In this document: in pieces, positions 17,017 to 25,550 of the stretch | How positions within the stretch are numbered: the stretch's first letter is position 1 | Layout: the number at the start of each line of letters is the position of its first letter | From: Allopusillimonas sp048270225 | GTDB lineage: Bacteria; Pseudomonadota; Gammaproteobacteria; Burkholderiales; Burkholderiaceae_B | Length of the DNA stretch: 64,000 bases | Assembly: GCA_048270225.1 (NCBI GenBank) | Contig: JBLWTG010000003.1 | Coordinates: 385,517 to 449,516 of the forward strand | Reading direction: 5' to 3' | Position numbers and translations under genes: made by a program | Notes under the pieces: generated by a model | What the model was told of the DNA's origin: nothing | What the model saw: the letters and a program-made list of their open reading frames with translations, nothing else | The model's database searches: none

Positions 17017-18390
17017 TCAGCGCCTGGCGACCTGCACGTCTTGCGCCTGAGGATCCCGCGTAACGATATTGATCTGGTCGCGGTACTGGGCAACGAGCGC
17101 ATTGAAGGCAAGCTGCTGGGATTTGTCCAGTGTGCGGGCGATCGGCAGGTCTACCGAGAGCGGATCGATGGCTTTATTGCCGACACGGAATTCGTAATGC
17201 AGGTGGGGGCCTGTCGCCCAGCCTGTCGAGCCGACATAGCCGATGACCTGCCCCTGCTTGACGCTGGCGCCCTTGCGCAGTCCTGGCGCAAACCGGCTTT
17301 GGTGAGCGTACAGCGTGCTGAAGTTGTCGTAGTGCTGCAGGATCACCACGTTGCCGTAACCATTTTGCCGTCCGACAAACGATACGACGCCGTCGGCGGT
17401 GGCATGAATCGGCGTGCCCGAAGGCGCCGCGTAATCCACGCCTTTGTGGGCGCGCCACTTGCCGTGCACCGGATGCTTGCGCAAACCGAATGTGGAGCTG
17501 ATGCGGGAGAATTTGATGGAATTGCGCAGGAAAGCGCCCTTGAGACTGCGGCCGTCGAAATCATAATAACTGCCCGAACCGCCTTCGGGCGCGAACCAGA
17601 CGGCTTCATACACTTTTTGCCTGTTCTGAAACTCGAGCGCCAGGATGCGCCCGCCGCCAAGCTCCTGGCCGTTGTGCGAATAGCTTTCGTAGACTACCCG
17701 GAAGCGGTCTCCGTGGCGCAGGTCGCGCAGGAAGTCCACCTTGCTGTCGAGGATGTCGGTCATTTGCATGGTGACCGAATCGGGCACGCCGGCGCTGTCG
17801 GTAGCGCCGAACAGCGAACTGTCGATGATGCCTTCGGCAACGCGCAACTGCGTGTCGGCCTGGGCGCTGTGCTCGGCTGCGGCGAAACCGCCCTTGCCGT
17901 CGGGGCGGATTTCGAGCCAGCGCGAGACAAAGCTGCCATCCTCGCTACGGGCGCCGGGGGTGTGGTTGTAGCGCAGCCAGACCAGATTGCCGCTGTCGTC
18001 CAGTGCCGTCTGCAAGATCCGCCCGGGGTACAGCTTGTAGATAGAGCGGGCGTCTTTATTCTGCACCAGGAACTGCTGGAGCCCGGGCTCGTTGATGTGC
18101 AGGCGCTGAAGCAGGGCTGCCAGCGTATCGCCGCGGCGAATCTGGGTTTCGCTGATGTAGGGGGTGTCGGAGCGTGCTGGAACGAGTGCGGGCGTATCGG
18201 GAAGGTCCAGCGTCTGGCGGGCCTGGTAAAAGGCGGGCGCCTCGGAGGGTTTGACTACCGCCAGTGCTGCGGCGCCGGCAAAGAGCGCCAGGGCGACGAG
18301 AACAACCCCATTTCGGATGAAGTGATGAGAGCGGTGTGCGCGAGCCATTTCGCGAGAAGAGGGAGAGCCAGTGGTCCCTTTTTCGTACAT
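17017..18390 (-). CDS. M23 family peptidoglycan endopeptidase (MepM-like)
   Basis: A 457-residue zinc endopeptidase that cleaves peptidoglycan cross-links. One N-terminal transmembrane or signal-anchor helix (about 25-47), an OapA/LysM-like domain (about 80-150, QIRRGDTLAALLQRL), a middle domain, and a C-terminal M23 domain. Zinc ligands are seen in HKGVDY (about residue 316) and HLHYEF (about residue 395). Periplasmic. Divergent from tyrS and immediately upstream of anmK (one-base gap), an arrangement typical of Bordetella-like genomes. Confidence 0.92.
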   Translation of the reverse strand: MYEKGTTGSPSSREMARAHRSHHFIRNGVVLVALALFAGAAALAVVKPSEAPAFYQARQTLDLPDTPALVPARSDTPYISETQIRRGDTLAALLQRLHINEPGLQQFLVQNKDARSIYKLYPGRILQTALDDSGNLVWLRYNHTPGARSEDGSFVSRWLEIRPDGKGGFAAAEHSAQADTQLRVAEGIIDSSLFGATDSAGVPDSVTMQMTDILDSKVDFLRDLRHGDRFRVVYESYSHNGQELGGGRILALEFQNRQKVYEAVWFAPEGGSGSYYDFDGRSLKGAFLRNSIKFSRISSTFGLRKHPVHGKWRAHKGVDYAAPSGTPIHATADGVVSFVGRQNGYGNVVILQHYDNFSTLYAHQSRFAPGLRKGASVKQGQVIGYVGSTGWATGPHLHYEFRVGNKAIDPLSVDLPIARTLDKSQQLAFNALVAQYRDQINIVTRDPQAQDVQVARR

Positions 18391-18505
18391 AAGAACTGAA
18401 ACCTAGAAATTGCGCTGCGTGAATGACGGTTGATGCCTGGGTGCCAGGAGCCTGCATAGGCTGCCAGAGGTAAGCCTGAAGCCCGTTCTGCATAGTCTGG
18501 CGCTC

Positions 18506-18514
18506 TGATAAGAT
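18506..18514 (+). promoter_or_regulatory. possible extended -10 promoter upstream of the tyrS leader
   Basis: TG-A-TAAGAT about 120 bp upstream of tyrS. If used, it would start a leader that meets the hairpin at 18588 after roughly 70 nt. Inferred by eye; the -35 is poor. Confidence 0.3.
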
Positions 18515-18587
18515 GGCGCTTTAGGCATTGCCTGTAACGATCTTTGCCCAGCATGGTCCGCGCTTGCACGTTATGCTAGCGTATTAG

Positions 18588-18611
18588 GCTCGATTTTTCG
18601 AGCGTTTTTTT
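18588..18611 (+). terminator. terminator-like hairpin in the tyrS leader
   Basis: Perfect GCTCGA / TCGAGC stem with a TTTT loop, then G and seven T residues, ending 23 bp before the tyrS start and oriented towards it. No gene on this strand lies upstream, so it acts either as a leader attenuator or as the end of a small RNA. Confidence 0.6.
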
Positions 18612-18634
18612 CAAAGTAGCCGTATAAGTCTCCT

Positions 18635-19864
18635 ATGCCGTCCACCGAAGCCCCTCTTACGTCAGAAGTCCAGGACGCCTTGCGCGTTGCCAAGCGCGGC
18701 TGCGACGAACTGCTGGTCGAATCCGAATTCGCCCGCAAGCTCGCCCGCAGCCAGGCCAGCGGCACGCCGCTCAGAATCAAGCTGGGTCTGGACCCCACGG
18801 CGCCCGACATCCACCTTGGGCATACCGTCGTATTGAACAAAATGCGGCAATTGCAGGACCTCGGCCATACCGTCATTTTCCTGATCGGCGACTTTACCTC
18901 CATGATCGGCGATCCGAGCGGGCGCAACGCCACGCGGCCTCCGCTTACCGCCGAGCAGGTCCACGAAAACGCCAAAACCTACTACGCCCAGGCCAGCCTG
19001 GTGCTCGATCCCGCCAAAACCGAAATCCGCTACAACTCAGAATGGTGCGACAAGCTCGGCTCGCGCGGCATTATTCAACTGGCGTCTCGCTATACCGTTG
19101 CCCGCATGATGGAGCGCGATGACTTCACCAAGCGGTTCAAGGGGGGCATCCCCATTTCGGTGCACGAATTCCTGTATCCGCTGCTGCAGGGCTACGACTC
19201 CGTCGTGCTCAAGGCCGATCTGGAACTGGGCGGCACCGACCAGAAATTTAACCTGCTGGTCGGGCGCGAGCTGCAAAAAGAATATGGCCAGGAGCCCCAG
19301 TGCGTGCTCACCATGCCCTTGCTGGAAGGCACGGATGGCGTCGACAAAATGTCCAAGTCCAAGGGCAACTATATCGGCATCACCGAAGCGCCGGACTCCA
19401 TGTTCGGCAAGCTCATGTCCATTTCGGACACGCTCATGTGGAAATACTACGAGCTGCTGTCCTTCCGTTCCATGGATGATATTTCTGCCCTGCAGGAGCA
19501 GATCCGGCAGGGCTTGAACCCGCGCGAAGCCAAGGTCATGCTGGCCCAGGAAGTCGTGGCGCGCTTTCACGACCGCAAGGCCGCGCAGGACGCACTGGCC
19601 AACTTCGAGGCGCGGTTTCGCGACGGCGCCATCCCCGACGACATGCCCGAAGTCCAGGTAGGCGGCGCTCCCCTGGGCATTCTGAAAGTATTGCGCGAAG
19701 CCGGACTGGCGACATCGGGCGCCGAAGCGCAGCGCAATGTCGAACAGGGCGGCGTGCGGGTGGATGGCGACCGCATCGAAGACAAATCTTTGCAACTGGC
19801 GGCCGGTACGTATGTCATACAAGTTGGCAAGCGCAAGTTTGCCCGCGTCACCCTTACTGGCTAA
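18635..19864 (+). CDS. tyrS: tyrosyl-tRNA synthetase
   Basis: Class I synthetase charging tRNA-Tyr, 409 residues. HIGH-equivalent HLGH at residues 60-63, KMSKS present as KMSKSKGN near residue 238, and a C-terminal S4-like RNA-binding domain (about 345-405, QRNVEQGGVRVDGDRI). The leader carries a terminator-like hairpin, suggesting attenuation. Followed after 23 bp by a PEBP-family gene. Confidence 0.97.
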   Translation: MPSTEAPLTSEVQDALRVAKRGCDELLVESEFARKLARSQASGTPLRIKLGLDPTAPDIHLGHTVVLNKMRQLQDLGHTVIFLIGDFTSMIGDPSGRNATRPPLTAEQVHENAKTYYAQASLVLDPAKTEIRYNSEWCDKLGSRGIIQLASRYTVARMMERDDFTKRFKGGIPISVHEFLYPLLQGYDSVVLKADLELGGTDQKFNLLVGRELQKEYGQEPQCVLTMPLLEGTDGVDKMSKSKGNYIGITEAPDSMFGKLMSISDTLMWKYYELLSFRSMDDISALQEQIRQGLNPREAKVMLAQEVVARFHDRKAAQDALANFEARFRDGAIPDDMPEVQVGGAPLGILKVLREAGLATSGAEAQRNVEQGGVRVDGDRIEDKSLQLAAGTYVIQVGKRKFARVTLTG

Positions 19865-19887
19865 ACCCCTTTAACAAGGAGTACGTT

Positions 19888-20523
19888 ATGCATTTAACCA
19901 GCAAGTCTTTTACGGATAATGGGAACATGCCCGAGCGCTACGCGTTCGGAAAGATGGATGCCCAGAGCCATGTCGCGCTGGCGGGCAACGTCAATCCTCA
20001 TCTGGCATGGTCGGATGCGCCTGCCGGCGCGCAGTCCTTCGCGGTGATCTGCCACGACCCGGACGTACCCAGCAAGCCCGACGACGTCAATCAGGAAGAC
20101 CGCGAGGTTCCGGGCGATCTGCCCCGTGTCGATTTCTATCACTGGGTTCTGATCGACATCCCCGCGGGCACCAGCGAGATCGCCGAAGGCGCTTACTCCG
20201 ACGGCATTACCCCGCGCGGCAAGGCCGGGCCGCTGGCGCTGGACGGAACGCGCCAGGGTGTGAACGACTTCACCACCTGGTTCGCCGCGGATCGCGACAT
20301 GAACGGCGATTACTTCGGTTACGACGGCCCGTGCCCGCCCTGGAACGATGCCATTCCTCACCGCTACGTCTTTACTGTGTATGCGTTGGATATTGCTGAA
20401 TTGCCCTTTGAAGGCCGGTTCACGGGCAGCGATGTCATCAAGACCATACAGGGGCATATCCTGGCCCAGGCGTCCATCACTGCCATGTACAGTCTCAATC
20501 CCCGGGTCGCGGGCAAGGCATAA
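19888..20523 (+). CDS. YbhB/YbcL family (PEBP-like) protein
   Basis: A 211-residue member of the phosphatidylethanolamine-binding/Raf-kinase-inhibitor-like family. Family features: CHDPDVPS near residue 55, YHWVLIDIPAG near 88, and the C-terminal HRYVFTVYALD. There is no signal peptide, so it is cytoplasmic. Bacterial members have no settled function. Likely co-transcribed with tyrS (23 bp gap, ribosome site AAGGAG) and followed by a strong terminator. Confidence 0.88.
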   Translation: MHLTSKSFTDNGNMPERYAFGKMDAQSHVALAGNVNPHLAWSDAPAGAQSFAVICHDPDVPSKPDDVNQEDREVPGDLPRVDFYHWVLIDIPAGTSEIAEGAYSDGITPRGKAGPLALDGTRQGVNDFTTWFAADRDMNGDYFGYDGPCPPWNDAIPHRYVFTVYALDIAELPFEGRFTGSDVIKTIQGHILAQASITAMYSLNPRVAGKA

Positions 20524-20617
20524 ACCCTTCGCAGGCAGCCGGTCCGCTGCGGCGATGCGGGGGTTGCCACCTTTCGCCCACAAGCAGTGCGCCAAGTCCG
20601 GGCCCCCGCAACATGAG

Positions 20618-20648
20618 AACGGCTCAAGCCAGCTTGAGCCGTTTTTTT
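20618..20648 (+). terminator. intrinsic terminator after the PEBP-like gene
   Basis: An 11-bp perfect stem AACGGCTCAAG / CTTGAGCCGTT with loop CCAG and a run of T residues. It ends the tyrS-PEBP unit. Confidence 0.93.
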
Positions 20649-20682
20649 ACTGAGGCGGCCATACGGCAAAAACACCCCTCGA

Positions 20683-20702
20683 CATGGCGGTTTATCGCCA
20701 TG
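20683..20702. repeat. inverted repeat upstream of glyA
   Basis: Seven-base arms CATGGCG / CGCCATG with a six-base loop, about 85 bp before the glyA start. It could be an operator or leader structure; no known riboswitch was recognised here. Confidence 0.35.
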
Positions 20703-20786
20703 CTGTGCCGGTAATCACAGATATTCGGGCTAAAATGGGTGCAGTTTGTCTATATATACCTGCCTCACTCTATTCCAGGATTCCCC

Positions 20787-22031
20787 ATGTTTGATCGTTC
20801 TCTCACACTTGAGCAAGTCGATGCTGATGTCTGGGCCGCCGTCCAGAAAGAAAACATCCGCCAGGAACAGCACATCGAGCTCATCGCTTCCGAAAACTAC
20901 ACCAGCCCGGCAGTCATGCAGGCCCAGGGCACGCAGTTGACCAACAAATACGCAGAAGGCTATCCCGGCAAGCGTTATTACGGTGGTTGCGAGTATGTGG
21001 ACATCGTCGAACAACTGGCCATCGACCGCCTCAAACAGCTTTTCGGCGCCGAGGCGGCCAATGTGCAGCCCAATTCGGGCTCCCAGGCCAACCAGGGCGT
21101 ATACATGGCCGTCCTGAAGCCGGGCGATACCGTGCTGGGCATGAGCCTGGCCGAAGGCGGCCACCTTACCCATGGCTCGCCCGTCAACGCATCGGGCAAG
21201 CTGTACAACTTCGTTTCCTATGGCCTGGATGCCAACGAAGTCCTGGATTACGACCAGCTCGAAAATCTCACCAAAAAACACAAGCCCAAGCTGATCGTCG
21301 GCGGCGCATCGGCCTATTCGCTGCGTATCGATTTCGAACGCATGGCGCGTATCGCGCACGATAATGGCGCATTGTTCATGGTGGACATCGCCCATTACGC
21401 CGGCCTGGTCGCCGGTGGCGCCTACCCCAATCCGGTCCCGCACGCCGATTTCGTCACCTCCACCACGCACAAGTCCCTGCGCGGCCCGCGCGGCGGCGTC
21501 ATCATGATGAAAGCCGAGCACGAAAAAATCATCAACTCGGCCATCTTCCCCGGCATCCAGGGCGGTCCGCTCATGCATGTCATTGCCGGCAAGGCCGTTG
21601 CCTTCAAGGAAGCCCTGCAGCCCGAGTTCAAGGGTTATGCCGAGCAGGTCGTCAAGAACGCGGACGTGCTGGCCCGTACGCTGGTCGAGCGCGGCCTGCG
21701 CATCGTGTCCGGCCGTACCGAAAGCCATGTCATGCTGGTCGACCTGCGCGCCAAGGGCATTACCGGCAAGGAAGCGGAAGCCGTCCTCGGTCAGGCTCAC
21801 ATCACGGTCAACAAGAACGCCATTCCGCATGATCCCGAAAAACCCTTCGTTACCAGCGGCATTCGCCTGGGCACGCCAGCCATGACCACGCGTGGCTTCA
21901 AGGAAGCCGAAGCCGAGCTCACCGGTCATCTGATCGCCGATGTGCTGGATAATCCCCGCGACGAGGCTTCTATCGCGGCCGTACGGACCCGCGTCGACGA
22001 GCTCACCGCCCGTCTGCCGGTCTACCGCTGA
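20787..22031 (+). CDS. glyA: serine hydroxymethyltransferase
   Basis: PLP enzyme interconverting serine and glycine with tetrahydrofolate, 414 residues from the ATG at 20787; a longer frame from 20739 adds 16 unlikely residues. The PLP lysine is in TTHKSLRGPRGG near residue 227, and the N-terminal NYTSPAVMQAQG and YPGKRYYGGCEYVD segments are diagnostic. Followed by nrdR and ribD, a common betaproteobacterial order. Confidence 0.98.
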   Translation: MFDRSLTLEQVDADVWAAVQKENIRQEQHIELIASENYTSPAVMQAQGTQLTNKYAEGYPGKRYYGGCEYVDIVEQLAIDRLKQLFGAEAANVQPNSGSQANQGVYMAVLKPGDTVLGMSLAEGGHLTHGSPVNASGKLYNFVSYGLDANEVLDYDQLENLTKKHKPKLIVGGASAYSLRIDFERMARIAHDNGALFMVDIAHYAGLVAGGAYPNPVPHADFVTSTTHKSLRGPRGGVIMMKAEHEKIINSAIFPGIQGGPLMHVIAGKAVAFKEALQPEFKGYAEQVVKNADVLARTLVERGLRIVSGRTESHVMLVDLRAKGITGKEAEAVLGQAHITVNKNAIPHDPEKPFVTSGIRLGTPAMTTRGFKEAEAELTGHLIADVLDNPRDEASIAAVRTRVDELTARLPVYR

Positions 22032-22040
22032 TCTCGCCTG

Positions 22041-22058
22041 CCCCGCGCCTGCGCGGGG
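22041..22058 (+). repeat. GC-rich hairpin between glyA and nrdR
   Basis: CCCCGCGC / GCGCGGGG with a two-base centre. No T tract follows, so it may slow or process the transcript rather than end it. Confidence 0.45.
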
Positions 22059-22068
22059 TCCGCCCATC

Positions 22069-22530
22069 ATGAAGTGTCCATTCTGCAGCAGCTTCGATAC
22101 GCAAGTCATCGACTCCCGCGTTTCCGAAGAGGGCGACACCATACGGCGTCGCCGCCGCTGTGCGGCCTGTGATCGCCGCTTCACCACCTACGAGCGGGCA
22201 GAGCTGGTCATGCCGGCGGTGGTCAAGCGCAACGGTACGCGCACCGAGTTCAGTATCGACAAGCTCAGGGGTAGCCTGGGCCTGGCCTTGCGCAAACGGC
22301 CCGTCAGCACCGACGAGCTCGAGGCCGCCGTGGCGCGCATAGAAGAAATCCTGCTGGTCAGCGGCCGCCGCGAAGTCGAGTCCGGGTATATCGGTGAACT
22401 GGTCATGGCAGAACTCAAAAAACTCGATCAGGTCGCCTACGTGCGTTTTGCGTCGGTCTATAAAAGCTTTGAGGACATCGGCGAATTCGTCAAGGCCATC
22501 GACGAAATGCAGGACAAGCCCAAGTCGTGA
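22069..22530 (+). CDS. nrdR: transcriptional repressor NrdR
   Basis: Zinc-ribbon/ATP-cone repressor of ribonucleotide reductase genes, 153 residues. Zinc cysteines C3, C6, C31 and C34 frame the ribbon (MKCPFC, CAACDRRF), and the ATP-cone follows from about residue 47. The ATG at 22069 is chosen because the protein must begin MKCPFC; the open frame extends further upstream into glyA. Its stop overlaps the GTG start of ribD. Confidence 0.97.
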   Translation: MKCPFCSSFDTQVIDSRVSEEGDTIRRRRRCAACDRRFTTYERAELVMPAVVKRNGTRTEFSIDKLRGSLGLALRKRPVSTDELEAAVARIEEILLVSGRREVESGYIGELVMAELKKLDQVAYVRFASVYKSFEDIGEFVKAIDEMQDKPKS

Positions 22531-23699
22531 GCAGGCCATCCTCACTTCCAGCCCACGGCGACACCGGGAGCCCGCCTGCAGACCAGGATCTGCACTGGAT
22601 GGGCCAGGCACTGGCGTTGGCGGAAAGTGTGCTTTACCTGACAGACCCCAATCCCCGCGTAGGATGCGTCATTGTGCGCGATGGGCAGTTGCTCGGATCG
22701 GGCGCCACGCAGCGCGCCGGCGGCCCGCATGCCGAAGTCATGGCCATGCGCCAGGCCGCGCAACACGGGGCGGATCTTGCTGGCGCCACCGTGTATGTCA
22801 CACTGGAACCCTGCAGTCATCACGGGCGGACGCCGCCCTGCGCCGACGCGCTGATTGCGGCGGGCCCCGCGCGGGTTGTGATTGCTATGCGCGACCCCAA
22901 TCCTCTGGTGGCGGGGCAGGGCGAACGCCGTCTGCGCGAAGCCGGCATCACTGTGACCACAGGGGTGTGCGCGCAAGCTTCGTTGGCCCTGAATCCAGGT
23001 TTTGTCGCCCGTATGACGCGGGGTACGCCCTGGTTGTGGCTCAAACTGGCCGCCACCCTGGATGGGCGCATCGCCTTGCCTAACGGGAAGTCTCAATGGA
23101 TCACAGGCGAAGCGGCCAGGTCCGACGGACACCACTGGCGCGCGCGCAGCAGCGTTGTGCTGACCGGCTCCGGCACTGTCATGGCAGATAATCCCCAGAT
23201 GAACGTACGGCACGTCGACACGACGCGTGCGCCCATCAAGGCCGTGGTGGACAGCCGCTTTGAAATCGACGACAACGCCCGCCTGTTCGATGGCGCGCCC
23301 GTCTGGATATTTACCTGCACGCCCGACGACAGGAAGGCGGCAAGGCTGGAAGGCAAGCACGCACAAGTCATTCCAATGCCGGCCAGCAATGGCCGTGTCG
23401 ACCTGGCGGCCATGATGCGCTGGATGGGCGAACACGATGTGAACGAAGTCCACGCCGAGGCCGGCGCCAGGCTGAGCGGTGCATTGTTGCAAGCCGGGTG
23501 CGTCGACGAGCTGCTGATCTACCTGGCGCCCGCGCTGATGGGCCCGGGGCTGGGCATGGTGCGGCTGCCTGAGCTCGACGAACTTGCCGCCATGCAGCGT
23601 TTCGCCTTTACTGGCACCCAGGCAGTGGGCGAGGATCTGCGGCTGAGCGCGCGTCATGCCGACAGGTGGGCGGCGTTGCAGCGGTCAGTAGGGGTGTAA
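22527..23699 (+). CDS. ribD: riboflavin biosynthesis deaminase/reductase RibD
   Basis: Bifunctional enzyme of riboflavin synthesis, 390 residues with a GTG start overlapping the nrdR stop. The N-terminal cytidine-deaminase-like domain has zinc ligands H68 (HAEVM), C96 (PCSHHGRTPPC) and C105; the C-terminal reductase domain begins near residue 170 (LKLAATLDGRIA). Other rib genes are not in the window. Confidence 0.96.
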   Translation: MSRPSSLPAHGDTGSPPADQDLHWMGQALALAESVLYLTDPNPRVGCVIVRDGQLLGSGATQRAGGPHAEVMAMRQAAQHGADLAGATVYVTLEPCSHHGRTPPCADALIAAGPARVVIAMRDPNPLVAGQGERRLREAGITVTTGVCAQASLALNPGFVARMTRGTPWLWLKLAATLDGRIALPNGKSQWITGEAARSDGHHWRARSSVVLTGSGTVMADNPQMNVRHVDTTRAPIKAVVDSRFEIDDNARLFDGAPVWIFTCTPDDRKAARLEGKHAQVIPMPASNGRVDLAAMMRWMGEHDVNEVHAEAGARLSGALLQAGCVDELLIYLAPALMGPGLGMVRLPELDELAAMQRFAFTGTQAVGEDLRLSARHADRWAALQRSVGV

Positions 23700-23798
23700 A
23701 TGCCTCGGCAGACCGGAGCTGCGTAAAGAGGACGATCGCCCTTGAAACGGCTGCGGGGCGTGTATATTTGCCAAAAAAAGACGGTATGGATGGAATTC

Positions 23799-23807
23799 TG
23801 CTAGAAT
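23799..23807 (+). promoter_or_regulatory. extended -10 promoter of tRNA-Ser
   Basis: TG-C-TAGAAT lies 36 bp upstream of the mature tRNA end. A small CTTTAGC / GCTAAAG hairpin follows at about 23819-23836. Inferred by eye. Confidence 0.5.
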
Positions 23808-23842
23808 AGCGGACTTCGCTTTAGCCTACGCTAAAGCTGTCA

Positions 23843-23933
23843 GGACAGGTGGCCGAGCGGTTGAAGGCGCACGCCTGGAAAGCGTGTATACGTGAATAGC
23901 GTATCGGGGGTTCGAATCCCCCTCTGTCCGCCA
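23843..23933 (+). tRNA. tRNA-Ser(GGA)
   Basis: Complete 91-base class II tRNA with encoded CCA. Acceptor stem GGACAGG / TCTGTCC with discriminator G; anticodon stem CACGC / GCGTG with loop CTGGAAA, so the anticodon is GGA at 23877-23879; a long variable arm; T arm GGGGGTTCGAATCCCCC. An AT-richer accessory cassette begins directly downstream. Confidence 0.97.
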
Positions 23934-23947
23934 GGAATTAGTCTACG

Positions 23948-23982
23948 AAGCCCGCATGGTTAAATACTTTGCGGGCTTTTTT
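23948..23982 (+). terminator. intrinsic terminator of tRNA-Ser
   Basis: Stem AAGCCCGC / GCGGGCTT with a 15-base loop followed by T residues, 15 bp beyond the tRNA. Confidence 0.85.
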
Positions 23983-24095
23983 GTGTCGACTCGATACAGT
24001 TGGGCTGGCGGAATTTTCATATCCTGCCGGTGACAGAGGTGTAAACTATGATGTAAAGTGTCAATCCGATTGTCAAGTGCGTAGCCGAGGACACT

Positions 24096-24890
24096 ATGGG
24101 GAACAAGCTAACCAACGCGCCGGTTTACTACACGGTTGCTCAAATACAGTTCAATCCCGTGTTGGATTTAGACAGTTACGTCCCAAAGATCCAGTCAAAG
24201 ATGCGAGAGGCGCACTTCCCTGATTTTAAAAAGGAAGTATTTCAGCGCCTAGATTTTCCTGTGCTTGGAGTTCAGCAAGGACAGATGGTGCAGCCCACCA
24301 TGACGACACAGTCCCGCTATCTTTTCGGTGACATTGCGGGTCGGACTACATTCTTGCTGGAAACCAATGCGTTAACGCTACAGACTACGGCATATGACAC
24401 CTTCGAAACGTTCTCTGAGACGATGTTAACGGGGTTGGGCATTTTAGATGCTGCATTGCATCTCGATTTCGTCGAGCGTATTGGGCTCCGTTATTTGGAT
24501 GCGATACTGCCCCCGACGGAAGGAGGGGGGCTTCGTGAATTTCTCGTGCCGCAAGTATTAGGGCTGGCTCTGCACGGGCAAGGTCAACTTATTCAATCGG
24601 TTAGCGAGACTAGAGTTGAAACCCCTGCTGGCCAGCTCGTTTCACGTGTCGTGGTTCGCAACGGGCGTGTCGGATTGCCGACGGATCTCGGCGGCGCGCC
24701 ACTTCCTCTCGATCCTCGCTTTACTCAACGCGAAGGGCTGCATGCTATTGTCGATACAGATGCCTCGAACACCTTTAGAGAAGTGTTCGAGCAATCTAAG
24801 GTGAAAGCTCGTCTGACTGCGCTCCATGATGAAATCGTTACGTCCTTCAATGGAACGATCTCTGACCATGCTCGAGCTGCATGGCTCTAA
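24096..24890 (+). CDS. TIGR04255-like family protein of unknown function
   Basis: A 264-residue cytoplasmic protein resembling the sporadically distributed TIGR04255 family, for which I know no function. Similarity is seen in the N-terminus (KLTNAPVYYTVAQIQFNP), the central FVERIGLRYLD and the overall length. GAGG sits 6 bp before the ATG. It is the first of three tightly spaced genes, 12 bp before the HTH gene. Base composition is clearly more AT-rich than in the flanking core genes, consistent with transfer. There are no catalytic motifs I can name. Confidence 0.7.
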   Translation: MGNKLTNAPVYYTVAQIQFNPVLDLDSYVPKIQSKMREAHFPDFKKEVFQRLDFPVLGVQQGQMVQPTMTTQSRYLFGDIAGRTTFLLETNALTLQTTAYDTFETFSETMLTGLGILDAALHLDFVERIGLRYLDAILPPTEGGGLREFLVPQVLGLALHGQGQLIQSVSETRVETPAGQLVSRVVVRNGRVGLPTDLGGAPLPLDPRFTQREGLHAIVDTDASNTFREVFEQSKVKARLTALHDEIVTSFNGTISDHARAAWL

Positions 24891-24902
24891 TAGGAGAACA
24901 CT

Positions 24903-25541
24903 ATGAGCACTACGTTCTACTATGGCTACGACGGATGGGTTTCCGAGCGGGCCGCTACGGGTGTGACGCCTCCCGTCGTCCGTTTGGTAGGATGGATGGC
25001 GGCCGCATGCACCGCTTTAGCCGGCATTGGCACCGGAGGAGAGCTGTCGATTGAGCACCTACAGCGCAGTGCGCATCAAGCGCAGAATATGGGGCCTGCA
25101 TTCGAAGTTGCTCAGGTTGACGCGGTTCGTTCCCCTGCTGAAAATCTCGCGCGTATTCGCGAGGTGTTAAGGCCTGCTGTCTCCGATCTTGCGGCCACCT
25201 TTGGCGTGTCACGGCAGTCTGTCTACAATTGGCTGAATGGTGATCATGTCTCGGAAGAGAACGCGGCCAAGTTGCAGGATCTTGCGCAGGCTGCAGACGT
25301 ACTGGCGCATGAAGGCGTGACAATAAATGCAGCGCTGCTGAAGCGCAAGTTTGCTAATCGCCAGTCGTTAATGCAGATTGCACAAACCGGTGGATCCGCA
25401 AGGGATGCTGCCTTGATGTTGGTGCAAATATACAAGCGCGAGGCGGTCCAGCGAGAGCGTATAAACGCTCGGTTTGCGAATCGAGCGAAGACACCTGCGA
25501 GTGCCGACTTCGATCTTCCTCAGTTCAATGATGACGCCTGA
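24903..25541 (+). CDS. HTH-domain protein of the tRNA-Ser cassette
   Basis: A 212-residue protein with a helix-turn-helix near residues 85-120 (IREVLRPAVSDLAATFGVSRQS, then VYNWLNG), of the XRE or transposase-like type. The N-terminal 80 residues include a modestly hydrophobic stretch (VRLVGWMAAACTALAGIG) and the C-terminus is charged. It is the middle gene of the cassette, with AGGAGA before the start. It may regulate the cassette or act as its DNA-binding component. No named family is recognised beyond the HTH. Confidence 0.65.
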   Translation: MSTTFYYGYDGWVSERAATGVTPPVVRLVGWMAAACTALAGIGTGGELSIEHLQRSAHQAQNMGPAFEVAQVDAVRSPAENLARIREVLRPAVSDLAATFGVSRQSVYNWLNGDHVSEENAAKLQDLAQAADVLAHEGVTINAALLKRKFANRQSLMQIAQTGGSARDAALMLVQIYKREAVQRERINARFANRAKTPASADFDLPQFNDDA

Positions 25542-25550
25542 GAGTGAGCA

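Noticed and set aside
20649..20786. A riboswitch upstream of glyA
   Set aside because: Only a short inverted repeat is visible; no conserved riboswitch core was recognised.
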